From NCBI GenBank assembly GCA_021234155.1, contig JAJEKV010000013.1, forward strand, positions 19,624,237 through 19,688,236: a stretch of 64,000 bases of DNA, in the 5' to 3' direction. The stretch's first letter is position 1. Each line of letters opens with the position of its first letter. The position numbers were made by a program, and so were the translations under genes. The stretch comes from Isoetes taiwanensis. Taxonomy: Eukaryota; Streptophyta; Lycopodiopsida; Isoetales; Isoetaceae. The notes beneath the pieces are model-generated. The model was not told where the DNA came from, did no database searches, and saw nothing but the letters and a program-made list of their open reading frames with translations. Positions 35,440 through 46,040 of the stretch are shown here, piece after piece.

Positions 35440-38400
35440 TTTTTTATTATTGGTCATTTATAGTTATAAAGACTTCATATATAAAAAAGGGGAGATTTGG
35501 TTATGCTAAGGCTAATAATGATATTATTTGACTCTTTTGGTGTAGGGAACATATTAGCCCCATAATGATTTTGTAATTGGGGACTTGCAATTCCATATGG
35601 GTGTTCCCTATTGCGACTTTACACAAAATTCTTACTTAACAGTGCATGCATTAAACTTGGGATTAACATTATGTTATTTTACCAAGTATGGTGATAAAGT
35701 GGGAATTAGGATGTCTATCCTTGTATGCAGATCTACTAGCTCTGGTGATGATCGGTGCATGGAGTAGTGTTGGAAACATGATTTGCTTATCTTCATGTTG
35801 GGGGTGGCTCTACAAGACTTGTTATAGTTTAAGTGGTTGTTGTTGACCCACACATTGGTTCTTGTGTTTTAAAGACCACTATGTAACATTTGGAAAATAC
35901 CTCTACTTTTGGCGTGGATCTTAGGATTTACCCCATATATTTTTTTTGGGCTTATTATGTGGTTATTATTACAAGTAATTTGTTGAGACTTTAGTATTTT
36001 GACCTTGTTTATTCTTAAACCGATTGATAATATTGTTTTAAATATAACTTAGGTGGTCAAAAATGGTAAAGGAAAATTATTTGTTATTCTGATTTTTTTT
36101 TTGAACTTTAGGGTTTGGGTATGTGGCGAAAAGATATCGTGAATGTTTTCTTCTAATAATACATCGATGTTAAACTTCTTTGGTTTTGTGGCTTCGGGTA
36201 TGCCTTGTCGTTAAGTGACTTTAGGATTTGCGCGGTATCAAGTGCTATTGTAAAATAACTGTGATTTGTCCATATATTCTTTGTTTATGAGTTGATTTCG
36301 TTGCCATGCTCATTTCTTGTTCGGGTTGTCTTGATGTCGGAGACTTTGTTAATGGTGGCATGGCGGAAGAAAGGAGACTTAAACATGGCTACGAGAGAAG
36401 AAGAATTGAGGAAGAGAATGCTAAGGAAACCAAGGCTGCCAAGAAGTTGAAGCCCTTCTCTTTCCATAAAAAGGTTGTAGGCTGCTAAAGCTATTGCAGT
36501 TTCTATTGCTTTCGAAATTTGGGTGATGATTCTATAGAAATTGCCGGTGAGAAGTTGGTGCAATGTAGTGATATGGCCGACCTTTGCCCAAAAGAGCTCG
36601 TCGATAAGCGATAATGGTGGAATACGGGATATTGGTGATGGATCTAGCAAATTAACTCCCTCGGGCATTAGCATACCGGTGCTTCCCAAGCTATGGGTTA
36701 TCTGCATCTTCTAACCGAGGTTGGATGAATTATCTAGGTTTTTTTCTATAGATCTTTGTTGTTTCCATATCTCTATTTATTGTAGTAAGTTGCTTGATCA
36801 GGTCTTGGCGGTTTCTCTATTATTTAAGTAGACTTCTTCTTGTTTGTAAAATTCATCTTTGAGCCTATACACTTTTAGTATTGCTTCTTGATATATTGTT
36901 ATGCGCTTTGGCTTTCAACCCATTTTAGGCAGGTTTATGTGGTTATTATTGTATTTCTTGCTCGGTTATTGGGCCGAGGATATATTATGTCTCTGAATTA
37001 TATCTATGATTAGTCTATTTGCATATCGATTATTGTTTTCAGCTATTATGGCTCTAGCTTCTACTAACCTATAGTATGTTGCCAAATAATAATGTAGTTC
37101 TTTGTTACGCTTTAAACTCTCCAAAAGCTTATTGGTCCTTTGGTGTTTATTCTCTTTTGAGTTCATCTCTATGTTGATAGTCTTTCTATGGACTTTTGTA
37201 GATTCGGGGCCTAGGTTTATTTCTTGGGCTGGCTAGCTCTATAACCGTATTTTATTCCTTATAGGTATATGGCTATTTTGTAGTATAGCATCATTTTAAT
37301 TGCGTGTTATTGTTCTTGGCTGGTTTTCTATGGTATTTACCCTTACTCCGGTGGTACTTTCTTTATTTTCCTCCTTTAGATCTTACGTATTCTTTGCTAT
37401 TTGTTCTAAAATTATTATCTTTGGATGCTTTGCTATAGAAAATATACATAGTCCCATGATGTTTCATGATTAGATTCTAGCTGCTATTTGTATTCTCTTA
37501 GGTATATCGATCACGAAGTTCTCTCTACTTTAGTTAACAGTCATGTATGTTCCTGTTACTATTCTCACTTTATGTTCTCATAAGCTTGACTTTATGATTA
37601 TTACTTGAAACGGCTATAAACCTTTGATCTTGGGTATTTCTCTATGCTTAGTAAGTGCTTTCGTAAGTGTTACTTGTGTAAAGTAATGAGCAGATCACCT
37701 TTTGGGTTTATTTGTTTACATGTTTGGTATAAATGGAACTTGCTAACATATTACCCGGATCGGGTTGGCCTTAACCTCCTCTTATTACCTCTAAAACTCC
37801 GTCTATGCTATAGCATGATTGTTAGCCATATGAGTTATAGGTTTAATTTGGAAAGTTTCCTCAGTTTTTACACCTTCTAGTTTGTTTATTAAGACATACA
37901 TGGTGAAGGGCGATGAGCCCAAGAAATCTAAGCTTACCTGCTAGCGCTTAGGTCTTTACCACGACCTAAGGCTAATGTTCCTATGGTTTCTTTGCGGGTA
38001 CTGGGATTTCTTGCTCCCCTGTGTGTTTTCACATTATTCATAATCTTTGGCAAGACTCTTTTTATCAAGGATTTTTTTCAAGAATTATCTATGTAATGTT
38101 ATTTTTTTGTCTTGCATATGATATATTTGTGTATTATACAAGGTCGATTACCTTCTTTCTACTCTTTTATCACGGATGTTTTTCTTTGGTTAAAGCAATG
38201 ATTATTCTGAGTTTTGTTGTATCTCTAGATTTCTCATGTATATTATGACCTTTTTGGAGTTACAAGTTTTATTCCCCTTTGTAAATTTATTTGCTTTAAA
38301 CAGTTTGTTGATGTATTTTGGATATTCAGTAACCATATTATGGCCTAAGTGGAAATACTGTTTTCATACTTAGGGCTGCCAATTGTACCTTGAAAAAGTC

Positions 38401-38455
38401 TTTAATAAAAGTCTTTTAAGAGTAGAAAGTCTGTTTGTTCAGGTTGAAGATTTTT
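35440..38455 (+). repeat. Unit E copy 3, right flanking direct repeat
   Basis: Matches 24,650-27,834 over about 3 kb in the same orientation, and 14,166-16,065 inverted. It ends in a T-run and joins an inverted A block, as copy 1 does. Copy 2 instead joins the internal region. Relative to copy 1 it shows CGG for CAG at about 36,663 (CCCTCGGGC) and CGAG for CAG at about 36,716. Relative to copy 2 it shows TGCGG for TGCAG at about 37,993. Confidence 0.8.
36359..36476 (+). CDS. E-unit first exon, charged coiled-coil
   Basis: From ATG 36,359 the frame reads MAEERRLKHGYERRRIEEEN, then AKETKAAKKLKPFSFHKK. It then loses frame near a CTG/CAG-rich stretch. Copy 2 (about 25,572) has the same exon with indels. 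The downstream part, GEKLVQCSD to SNQVG, is best read in copy 1 (15,878-16,068). The predicted product is a small, very basic, helical protein of about 130 residues. Its function is unknown. Confidence 0.5.
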
Positions 38456-39275
38456 TTTTTCTTTTTTTTTTTTTTTTTTGGTAAATAAACATGTAACATG
38501 TATCTTGCAACATGTCTTTGGAATAAATTTGTATCGTGAACGATGTTTTATGTCAGGTTTATTGAAAAATCTATTTCTTTTGAAACGTTCTTTCTTTATT
38601 TTGCAACGCATTTCAACGTTCACGAATTTTTATTAGTGGATTTTTTTGAAACACGTTATAAATTTGATACACATTTTAAATACTTCAAATTGAAATGCAT
38701 ATCACAATTGTAATATGTTTCAAATTTGAAATGCATTACAATTTTTTAACGTGTTGCCAATTTATAACGCATTTCACTTGACCCATCAATTGTAACGTGA
38801 TATAACTTTGATTTGAGACGCCACTTTAAAATTATAATATATTATTAATTTAATGTAAAAAACATTTTAAAAAGCGTTACAAAGATAGGGTTTTTGTTCT
38901 AGTGATAAGTTAATGGAACAATTAAATTTTCATGTCAATGATTTTGAAATATAAAATTTTTAGTTGGTGTACCCAAGTTGGGGAAGGTAGTTTCTTGAAA
39001 CAATTCTTAACTCCTTATACTAGCAAAGAGGATCGACATGAAGGCTTAGACATTTTTTTGTGAGATCTTATCTATGAACCTAAATGGGTCTATTAAAAAT
39101 TTTGACATCCTAAACAAAATGAATAATTACTCCATAATCACACATTGGTTTGGAGCTAGGTTTTTTGACCTAGCGGTTATACGACATGTATTAATAAAAA
39201 ATTGAGGAAAAATCATATATGCCGCGGTGATCGGTGGAATATTAATCACATTGCAAATTTTATCTACCCCATTAA
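38456..39275 (-). mobile_element. Block A copy 5 with CACTA-like end, inverted
   Basis: Reverse complement of 13,475-14,165. The CACTA-like end (...GTTTTTGTTCTAGTG) finishes at 38,904. The A flank continues to CTACCCCATTA at 39,275, where it is cut by the poly(T) of a minus-strand LINE. In the intact block A the next bases would be GTTACAATGC. Confidence 0.65.
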
Positions 39276-40214
39276 TTTTTTTTTTGAAGAACGTGTTTTA
39301 CTTCATATTATTCACTCAAAATATTACAAAGTACTTCGAGTAAGAATATCCTGAAGCATCAATCACTTTTAGATGATCACTCCATATTGGAATTTTAATA
39401 CTATCGGTCAATTGGAATCGAAAGCAATTATACAACTTCTTATGAATTTCTTGAAGCACAACTTTGAGAAGAAATATGCTTATCATAAAAAGACCTTTCT
39501 TAGCCGCCGGCTTCCATACACTCCATATTAGCCAAGACTTTGCCATGTGAAATGCAATCCTTTTAGAAAGCGATCCAGCGATTTGGATAAATACCAAAAG
39601 AAAGTGCTGACTATCCAAAGATACTCCAAAAAGAGAATGTAGCCAGGACCTAAGACTACTCACTCTGCACACAAATATAGCAGTGCTCTAATGTTTCAAT
39701 GCACCGCTCACACATTGGGCAAAGTGGGCTTACTCCCGGCTTAAAGCGATGAACCATCTTATTAACTCTCAAAGAGCGATGAATCACCTGCCAAAGTAGA
39801 ACATTTACCTTTGGAAGGATTATATTTAGACCAAACAAGGTTCCATATGGATTGTCATTGAGAAGGCAAAGTCTGTAAGTGCCATTTTCGAGAAGGTGAT
39901 AAAGTACTTGAGGAGGTAAGCAATCTGTAGCATGAACTTACTAGCTTCTTGCCTTCTTTAATACCTTGAACAAAGTTCCAACATCTCTTATTACCCACCT
40001 TCTTAATTAGAGGAAGAGCACTTGCTACATAAGCCCATATATTGATATCTTTATTCAACAACCCATATGTCTCTGCATTTATACTTGTATTTGACTCTTT
40101 GATTGAATAAAGTCTGACGTCCTTCAACAAAAAAAAAAAAAAAAAAAAACAACCCATATGTCTCCTGAAACCATTGCCAAGGAGCAATGTCAATACCAAA
40201 ATACCACTGTTCAA
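39276..40214 (-). mobile_element. 3' end of an L1-type LINE
   Basis: On the minus strand the element ends in a poly(A), seen as T at 39,276-39,285. At 39,656-39,838 it encodes LPKVNVLLWQVIHRSLRVNK, then PLCPMCERCIETLEHCYICV, the zinc-finger-like domain (zf-RVT, CPxC...ETxxHxxxxC) that follows the RT in plant L1-type LINEs. Adjacent frames at 39,316-39,672 and 39,855-40,214 carry the flanking sequence. The RT itself is missing, so the copy is 5'-truncated at about 40,214 or cut by the tandem repeat that follows. Confidence 0.7.
40074..40147 (+). mobile_element. Retroposed mRNA 3' end with perfect 17 bp target duplication
   Basis: AACAACCCATATGTCTC occurs at 40,057-40,073 and again at 40,148-40,164. 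Between the copies are 55 bp ending AATAAA (40,106-40,111), 17 further bases, and then about 20 A. This is the signature of a severely 5'-truncated polyadenylated transcript inserted by LINE machinery into an older LINE. The source transcript is not identifiable from 55 bp. Confidence 0.9.
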
Positions 40215-40254
40215 TATCTACACATATGTTCTTATGTTTGTCCTCCTGAATCCG

Positions 40255-40600
40255 GCCGTTGATCCGAGATCCTATGGCTTACGTGGCTTTGGGACGTATC
40301 GTGCGGCCCGGATGGCTTGGGAGTTTGTATATAGACTATATGTAAGCGATCCTACGGTCCAGGTTGATTTGATCCTGATCGTCGGTCCGAGATCCTACGG
40401 CTCACGTTGCTTTGGGACACATCCTACGGTGCACATGGCTTTGGGAATTATATGTAATCGATCCTACGGTCGAGGGTTCTTCTTGATCACGATGCGTCGA
40501 TCCGAGATCTTACGGCTCGACGTGGCTTGGCACATATCCTCACGGTGCACATGACTTTGGGAATTATAGCGTAATAGATCCTATGGCTCATGTTGCTTTA
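40255..40600 (+). repeat. Three tandem units of about 120 bp
   Basis: Units start GATCCGAGATCCTAYGGCT at about 40,260, 40,383 and 40,499, and share CACATGGCTTTGGGAATTAT and GATCCTACGGTC. Divergence between units is high. The open frame across it (40,174-40,554) is probably fortuitous. Confidence 0.8.
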
Positions 40601-40689
40601 ATTATTGTCGCGTGGTGAGATCTCGACCCTTGATCGAGTCAAGATCCTCGACCCAAGTTGAATGCTCATCCCTTAGGAAAAGGCTTTTA

Positions 40690-40775
40690 AAATTTTTATG
40701 TTTGTGGGGGATTGAACTCCAACCATTGACCCCTGACCCCCATTAGACCACTAAACCAAGCATTAATTCCATGAA
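40690..40775 (-). mobile_element. tRNA-related SINE or tRNA pseudogene
   Basis: On the minus strand TGGTTTAGTGG (40,748-40,758) fits a pol III A box, and GAGTTCAATCC (40,709-40,719) fits a B box, about 30 bases apart. A short A/T-rich tail follows. The sequence cannot fold into a complete tRNA with a matched acceptor stem as far as I can tell, so a SINE head is likelier than a gene. Confidence 0.4.
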
Positions 40776-40839
40776 TAATTTATTTTTCAAATTGTACTTA
40801 AGGGTAATGTCCCCATTAAGATAAAATAGACTATAACAT

Positions 40840-41475
40840 TCTAGCTAGTTCAAGAAAGTTCTAGAATGTTGCGGAAAACTCTAGAAAGTTCTAGAATCTT
40901 CTAGAAAGTTTTAGAACATAAGAGAATCTAGAGGGGATCTAAAAAAATTCTTCCAGAAAGTTCCAAATTGTTCCAATAAGTTTTAGAATGTTCTAGAATG
41001 TAGGGGAATCTAGGGAAATACTTCCAGAAAGTTCTAGAATATATTGAAAGTCTTAGAATGTTCCAGAAAGTCTTAGAATGTTCTAAAAAGTTCTAGAATG
41101 TAAAGGAATCCAGAAGAATCTAATAGAATCTAAGAAAATCTTATAAAATGTAAGAGAATCTAGGAAAATATTGACAAGCCTAAGGGAATCTTTTAAAATC
41201 AGCTAGAAAGGAATCTTCATAAAATCTAAGGGAATCTAAGAAAATGTTGATGAAATCTTAGAGTATCTAAGGGAATCTTTATAGAATCTCTTTGAATTTC
41301 ATGTAATGTAAGGGAACCTAGGGCAATCTTGGAGAATCTAGGGAAATCTAATGGAATCTAGAGGGAACCTTATAAAATTTAGAGAAATGCTCACGAAATC
41401 TCTAAGAGAACGTTGGTAGAATCTTAGAGAATCTATAAATTTAGAGTGTTCTCAAGAGATTCTTTTAGAATGTAG
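40840..41475 (+). repeat. TTCTAGAA-type minisatellite array
   Basis: About 640 bp built from units of roughly 10-20 bases, such as AGTTCTAGAATGTTCTAGAA at the left, drifting to GAATCTAAGGGAATCT at the right. Inverted GAA/TTC triplets recur throughout. There is no coding frame. Confidence 0.85.
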
Positions 41476-43700
41476 GGCATGACAAGACCTTGCACGTAGG
41501 AACATGCTAAAACTCAAACATGCACCGTAGGACGCATTAAATTTCTTGTATAATTATGTTTACGAAGATTCGATTCTTATGTGCTCTTACATCTTATTGA
41601 CACGTTGCAAACTTTTTCCTGGGTACAAAATACCGGCCAGATATTTGAGTTGAGTTTTTGAGTTTTTAGGAGAACCACGGGCTGGCATAAGCATGTGCCC
41701 CCATGATCGTATTTCAATGCACGGGGAATTAGGTGAAATTTTTGACATATTTTGGGTATGAACGGATAGTAGCGGCGATTTGATCGCAAAAGGATCGAGG
41801 CATCAATTGGAATGAGGCAAATCAATCACTTGTGTAATCTACAGCTGCAGAATCTGATGGAATTGCTCAGATTCAAGAATCTGCCTCGGCTTTTCCACAA
41901 ATATGTAGAGGCGCCTGAAGAACCCGCAGCCGTATGTTATTCAAATCCGGCATCTGAAGGATAAAGGCAGAAGAGTATAAATAGAAAAGTTTGAGACAAG
42001 GGATTAGAATGAAGGAAGCCCTATTGCCGATTCCCAAGAAATAGAGTTTCCGGTTCAGATCATGATTTTGCATATGCTCAACAAATCATTTCCCTGATTG
42101 CGAGCTGGAAAGGGGACTGTTCAAGGATTGCAACATGTGTGCAATGTTCCGAGGAAGAAAAAACAGCCCTGTCGAGCTTATACTAAGGCCAAGGCCAATA
42201 CTATCACTAGCAAAGCTCAAAGTACTTCCAGCCCGTCAGAAAAGGGCGAAAAGGGCTGCGCAACCACCCACAGAGCAATGAATCAAGCTCTTCCTTTCTG
42301 GCGACGCAAATCAGGGATCGAATGAAAGGAGAAGGGCGATTGTCGAGGCAGAAAAAAATTGGAAAATGCTTCAATTGTGGGTTCGATTCCATAGCCAAAA
42401 CCGAGGTAAGATTGCCGTTAGTGCCGAGATTTCATAGCAAATCTGTCTGGCCACTGAAGGGCGTATTCTTTCATGTAGAGCCAGCTGCCAGGGATCGAAA
42501 GGGTCCCCTTTAGCTCTGTTTCTCCTGCCTAAATCGAAGCTCTGGCTATGGAGAACATGGTGCCGCCCGTGCCGTTGGCGTTGGGTCGGTGTCGACAGGC
42601 TTGGGCCGGTGAACTGACTGGGTGGGTCTGATAACTGGGAGGTATTTTAGTTTAGGTTGGGCTATGGGGCCCAAATGCCATAACGGCCCAAGTAAAATGG
42701 CCACCCCATGGAAGGGGGTGATGCATTAAGGCTTTACCGTGGACGTCCTGGTGTATGAACTTGCAGCAGTAGGCCTGCTATACAAGAATCGATACTCATG
42801 GAAGCCGACCATGTACAGCGGCAACCACAGGACTATTCGAACCCTTATAATATTTATTTGTTTTTGGATGGTCTCAGGTCTCAAAATTTATTTTTACATC
42901 CACTTTTGAGTCATATAACCATATTATTGTGCTTGAAAAATCCTTATAGGCATCGATCATTTATATAATAGCACTGTATTACTAGATGGGTGCTGCTAGG
43001 TCATTTAGAAGCAGTTTAAGACAACAGATAATAGCACGGTTTGGGCCTTACAATTTAGGCATCCCAATTTTTACACAGGCCATATTCACAGATTTGCATG
43101 ACCATTTAATCAAAACGTTAAAATTTGTATCAGCGCCATGCCGTTTTCGAATCATGACAAGGTCGTTCACAGTATAAGCGGCATATGCATATAGTATATT
43201 TTTGAAGAAATCTGAATATAGATAGTCGAATTCTGGTCAGAGCTCAAACCATAGAAGAAAACCTAAGTTTTTTGGTTAAGTATTCCAAAGACCATGATTT
43301 CATGGTTCATCATGATACCCAGCCAAAGATATAAACCATCAGATAGTCTGACAGCCATTTGAGCATGATGCAGTATCATGGACAACATTTTTATGCTCAA
43401 CATTATTACGCTCTCACAAACGTTTTGCCATAGATACAATCATGTTGCTTTTCATGTTGGTAATTAGTTGCTAGGAAACCACCAAAATATGATTGAAGGA
43501 TAAATAAACAAATGTATGAATCTCATGTTCTTTACATTCCTTTTATAAATACTAAGATTTTCTTACATATTTACAAGAGTTGACCCCTTGTGGCCATATG
43601 ACCCCTTATTTTTGCTTGATCCATATGCATACTCTTAGGTTGGATACCCCATAATCTACTCTTGCAATGCTAGCACACATCACTAGGACCTCATATTATA
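41476..43700. other. Mostly empty, with possible ORF1-like debris at 42,090-42,520
   Basis: Plus-strand frames at 42,098-42,325 and 42,322-42,513 are basic. The second has KKIGKCFNCGFDSIAKTE, half of a CCHC zinc knuckle as in LINE ORF1 or gag proteins, but the His and last Cys are missing. The remainder (41,476-42,090 and 42,520-43,700) shows no gene. Confidence 0.3.
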
Positions 43701-43748
43701 GAAACATCAAGTCTCACATTTTAAGGACATCTTTTGCACTACCCAAAG

Positions 43749-44600
43749 TTACACAAATCTCCCCTGCATGAGTGAGTTGACAAAGAGAAATGTTCGCGGC
43801 GGCCAAGGCCGCCGCGATAAATTTCTTGTAGAAATAATACCTGCCCTCCTCCACCTCGCTTGGGAATGCACATGCATAAATTCTACAACTGGGTGTAGTT
43901 GTCCATGAGTATACAAAGGCAACCACAGAAAGGGGGAAGATGCCTGGAGACAAGCTTCCCAATCAAATGTAATCATCTGCTGGACTACCTTCCAGGCCCG
44001 AAGCAAGCCTTTCAGTACTGGAGAGGCATGTGAATAAGCTTTCAATGGATATAACAATGCCCAAGGGAGTTCAATTCTCACACCCCGCTTATGAAAAACC
44101 ATACACTTCTTTACTGATTGTTTAAGTAACTTCATACCTGGTGATGCACAATCATCTTTCAACAAACTGAACAATAGCTTAGAAGCTAAGACCTTACCCT
44201 GTAAAGAAAGATCCAACATACCAAGTCCTCCTTGTTGTTTAAACAACATACATTTCTTCCACGCCACCTTCACAGTGCCTCCTTGATCGATAATCTCTTA
44301 CAATCTTTTTTATCTTTGCAAACTTAGAAGCTGGAGCCAATAGAACCGAAACCAAATAAATATGCGTATTGTTCAGTACTAACTTAGCTACTTGAATTCT
44401 ACCTGCCAAGGATAACTTTGAGCCTCTCCACCAAATCAGTTGCCTTTGTAAATGGGTAGAAGCATGAAAGGGTGGGCAAAAAAAGTGCCCGTATTTTACA
44501 TTTACAAATTCAAAATGTAAGGAAATCCCTCCCCCCCAGAAATTATTATTCTTGGAATGAATCATTAATAGGGCAAATAATTTTGAACTCTCCTCCCGCG
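43749..44600 (-). pseudogene. L1-type LINE RT C-terminal fragment
   Basis: On the minus strand, SKLSLAGRIQVAKLVLNNTH with VSVLLAPASKFAKIKKIVRD (about 44,285-44,430) is followed after a frameshift by VAWKKCMLFKQQGGLGMLDL and QGKVLASKLLFSLLKD (44,273 downward). The order KLSLAGR..L...VL...P, then WKK.C.P...GGLG..DL, is the standard region after the RT palm in plant L1-type LINEs. Motifs A-C and the 3' end are absent. GCGGCGGCCAAGGCCGCCGC at 43,797-43,816 is a near-perfect palindrome within it. Confidence 0.7.
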
Positions 44601-44624
44601 CTCTGTTCAACCTTCCTCCCGCTC

Positions 44625-44795
44625 GAACCTCCATGGAACCTCCATATTCGAACCTCCAGCTTGACATCCATATTCGAACCTCCATGGTAGAAAGCTTGAC
44701 ATCCATATTCGAACCTCCATAGCCAGCTTGACATCCATATTCGAACCGCCATAGCCAAGATCGGGACCTCCATAGCCAAAAAGCTTGCATTTTTG
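44625..44795. repeat. Minisatellite, about 35 bp unit
   Basis: ATCCATATTCGAACCTCCAT with CAGCTTGAC spacers recurs about four to five times. On the minus strand it encodes WRFEYGCQAG-type repeats in whichever frame is read. It lies where the LINE fragment should continue into its RT domain. Confidence 0.8.
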
Positions 44796-45240
44796 AGAAC
44801 TGAAGCACCAGGGGAAGAGATCATGTGAAGCAGCTTGGAACAAAGACATCTCAAGGAAATCTCCCTCATAACAAACACTGTAAAGCCCATGCCAAGGTCT
44901 CCCACTAGAGCTGCCGCGAAAACTTAAGAGTGGGTCTTCTTGGATCGGGAGGTCTTGCCAGCCGAGTTTGACAAGGTAAGCATCGAGGCGACTTAGAACA
45001 ACAATTTTGATAGCATGTTTCAGGGCTAGTGCAAATAGTGCGAGGATGTTTGGGGTTGAAGCCCCTGCTTTGTTAGGGGTTATCAAAAGTCTGGGGATTA
45101 AGCCTGGTTGGATGGCGAGATTTTTTTTTTTTACTGTGTATGAGCACGTTTTTGTAGGAGGGACATTGCAAATCATCACATTCCATTGTATTTTGCAGAG
45201 AGCATATGCACTTCATTACAAAGGAGTAAGCATTGATTGG
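44796..45240. other. Unassigned, with a T-run at 45,121-45,132
   Basis: No motif was recognised. The T-run could be the 3' tail of another small minus-strand retroposon, but no duplication was found. Confidence 0.35.
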
Positions 45241-45241
45241 G

Positions 45242-46040
45242 ATGAGGTGAAAGCAAGTGCAAGTCTTCATTCAAAAGGCTCTCAAAAAAGAATCGGCTGA
45301 CCAATTGCTTCTGATAAAGTCTTCCAATGTTAAAGCTATTAAATGTATGCCTCGGGTAGAATTGGGGCAGCGGTTGGAAATGATGAAAAGGTGGAGGGAA
45401 ACAAGAGCATTAGATTACGCCTCCATGCTTGATGATATCTGAGACTTTAAAAGAGAAAAGGAAAACAATGGAAATTGAACTGTTGAAGCATGAGAGTGAT
45501 AAGAGCTTCTTGACAAGACTTGTGCAGGAGTAAAGATGCAAAAATATGTGGCAGTTCAAAGCATTATGGCAGGTTTAAAAAGCAAGTGGGAAGCCAACTG
45601 ATGTGCAAATGGCTTTGGCATCCCATTTAGAGGAGGAGAAATCAAGTTATATTGCTGACTTAGATGCTCTAATGATTCCCATTGATTGTTTAAAGGCTGA
45701 TTTGCAAGAATTAGAAAGCTGCCATTGAAAAAATCAACAAGGATTTGGAAGTTAATTCCAAGCTGTGAGAATAGAATAAAGGAGATGACTAAGCATTTGG
45801 AAAGATCAGACCGATAGGCTGCAGCCCAGCTCCCATACTCATGACAAGGCGGGCGCTTCATTCTCACATATAAGCAATACTTGCGGATTTGCAATGATTG
45901 CCTTGACTTCGACCATGGTAATATCTCAATTTGTGGTCATACATATTGTCTATTTTGTCTTGTATTCGAGGGGTTTCAGCGGACGAATACATGTGTACCG
46001 CGATTGTTCATGGTCAGGGGACTGCGACCTTTGCTTTAGG
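45242..46040 (+). pseudogene. Coiled-coil protein with RING-like motif, frameshifted
   Basis: Plus-strand pieces read LEMMKRWRETRALDYASMLD (about 45,376), QSIMAGLKSKWEAN (about 45,557), SHLEEEKSSYIADLDAL (about 45,623), then AIEKINKDLEVNSKL and ENRIKEMTKHLERSD across frame changes, and finally LRICNDCLDFDHGNISICGH with TYCLFCL (about 45,882-45,955). The last part matches C-x2-C ... C-x-H-x2-C-x2-C, the first half of a C3HC4 RING. The final Cys pair is not in frame. Helical coil followed by a C-terminal RING suggests an E3 ubiquitin ligase type, but this is inference. Confidence 0.4.

Noticed and set aside
24650-38455. Ordinary LTR retrotransposon with 3 kb LTRs
   Set aside because: No TG...CA ends, no primer-binding site after the left repeat, no gag, protease or integrase motifs, and the RT motifs do not fit.
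40174-40554. 126-codon gene
   Set aside because: The frame crosses the retroposed insert flank and then tandem 120 bp units that are too diverged to keep a frame.
40690-40775. Functional tRNA gene
   Set aside because: Box-like motifs are present but no acceptor stem or anticodon arm could be paired.
43797-43816. Regulatory palindrome GCGGCGGCC/GGCCGCCGC
   Set aside because: It lies within LINE coding sequence and is probably a codon-level coincidence.
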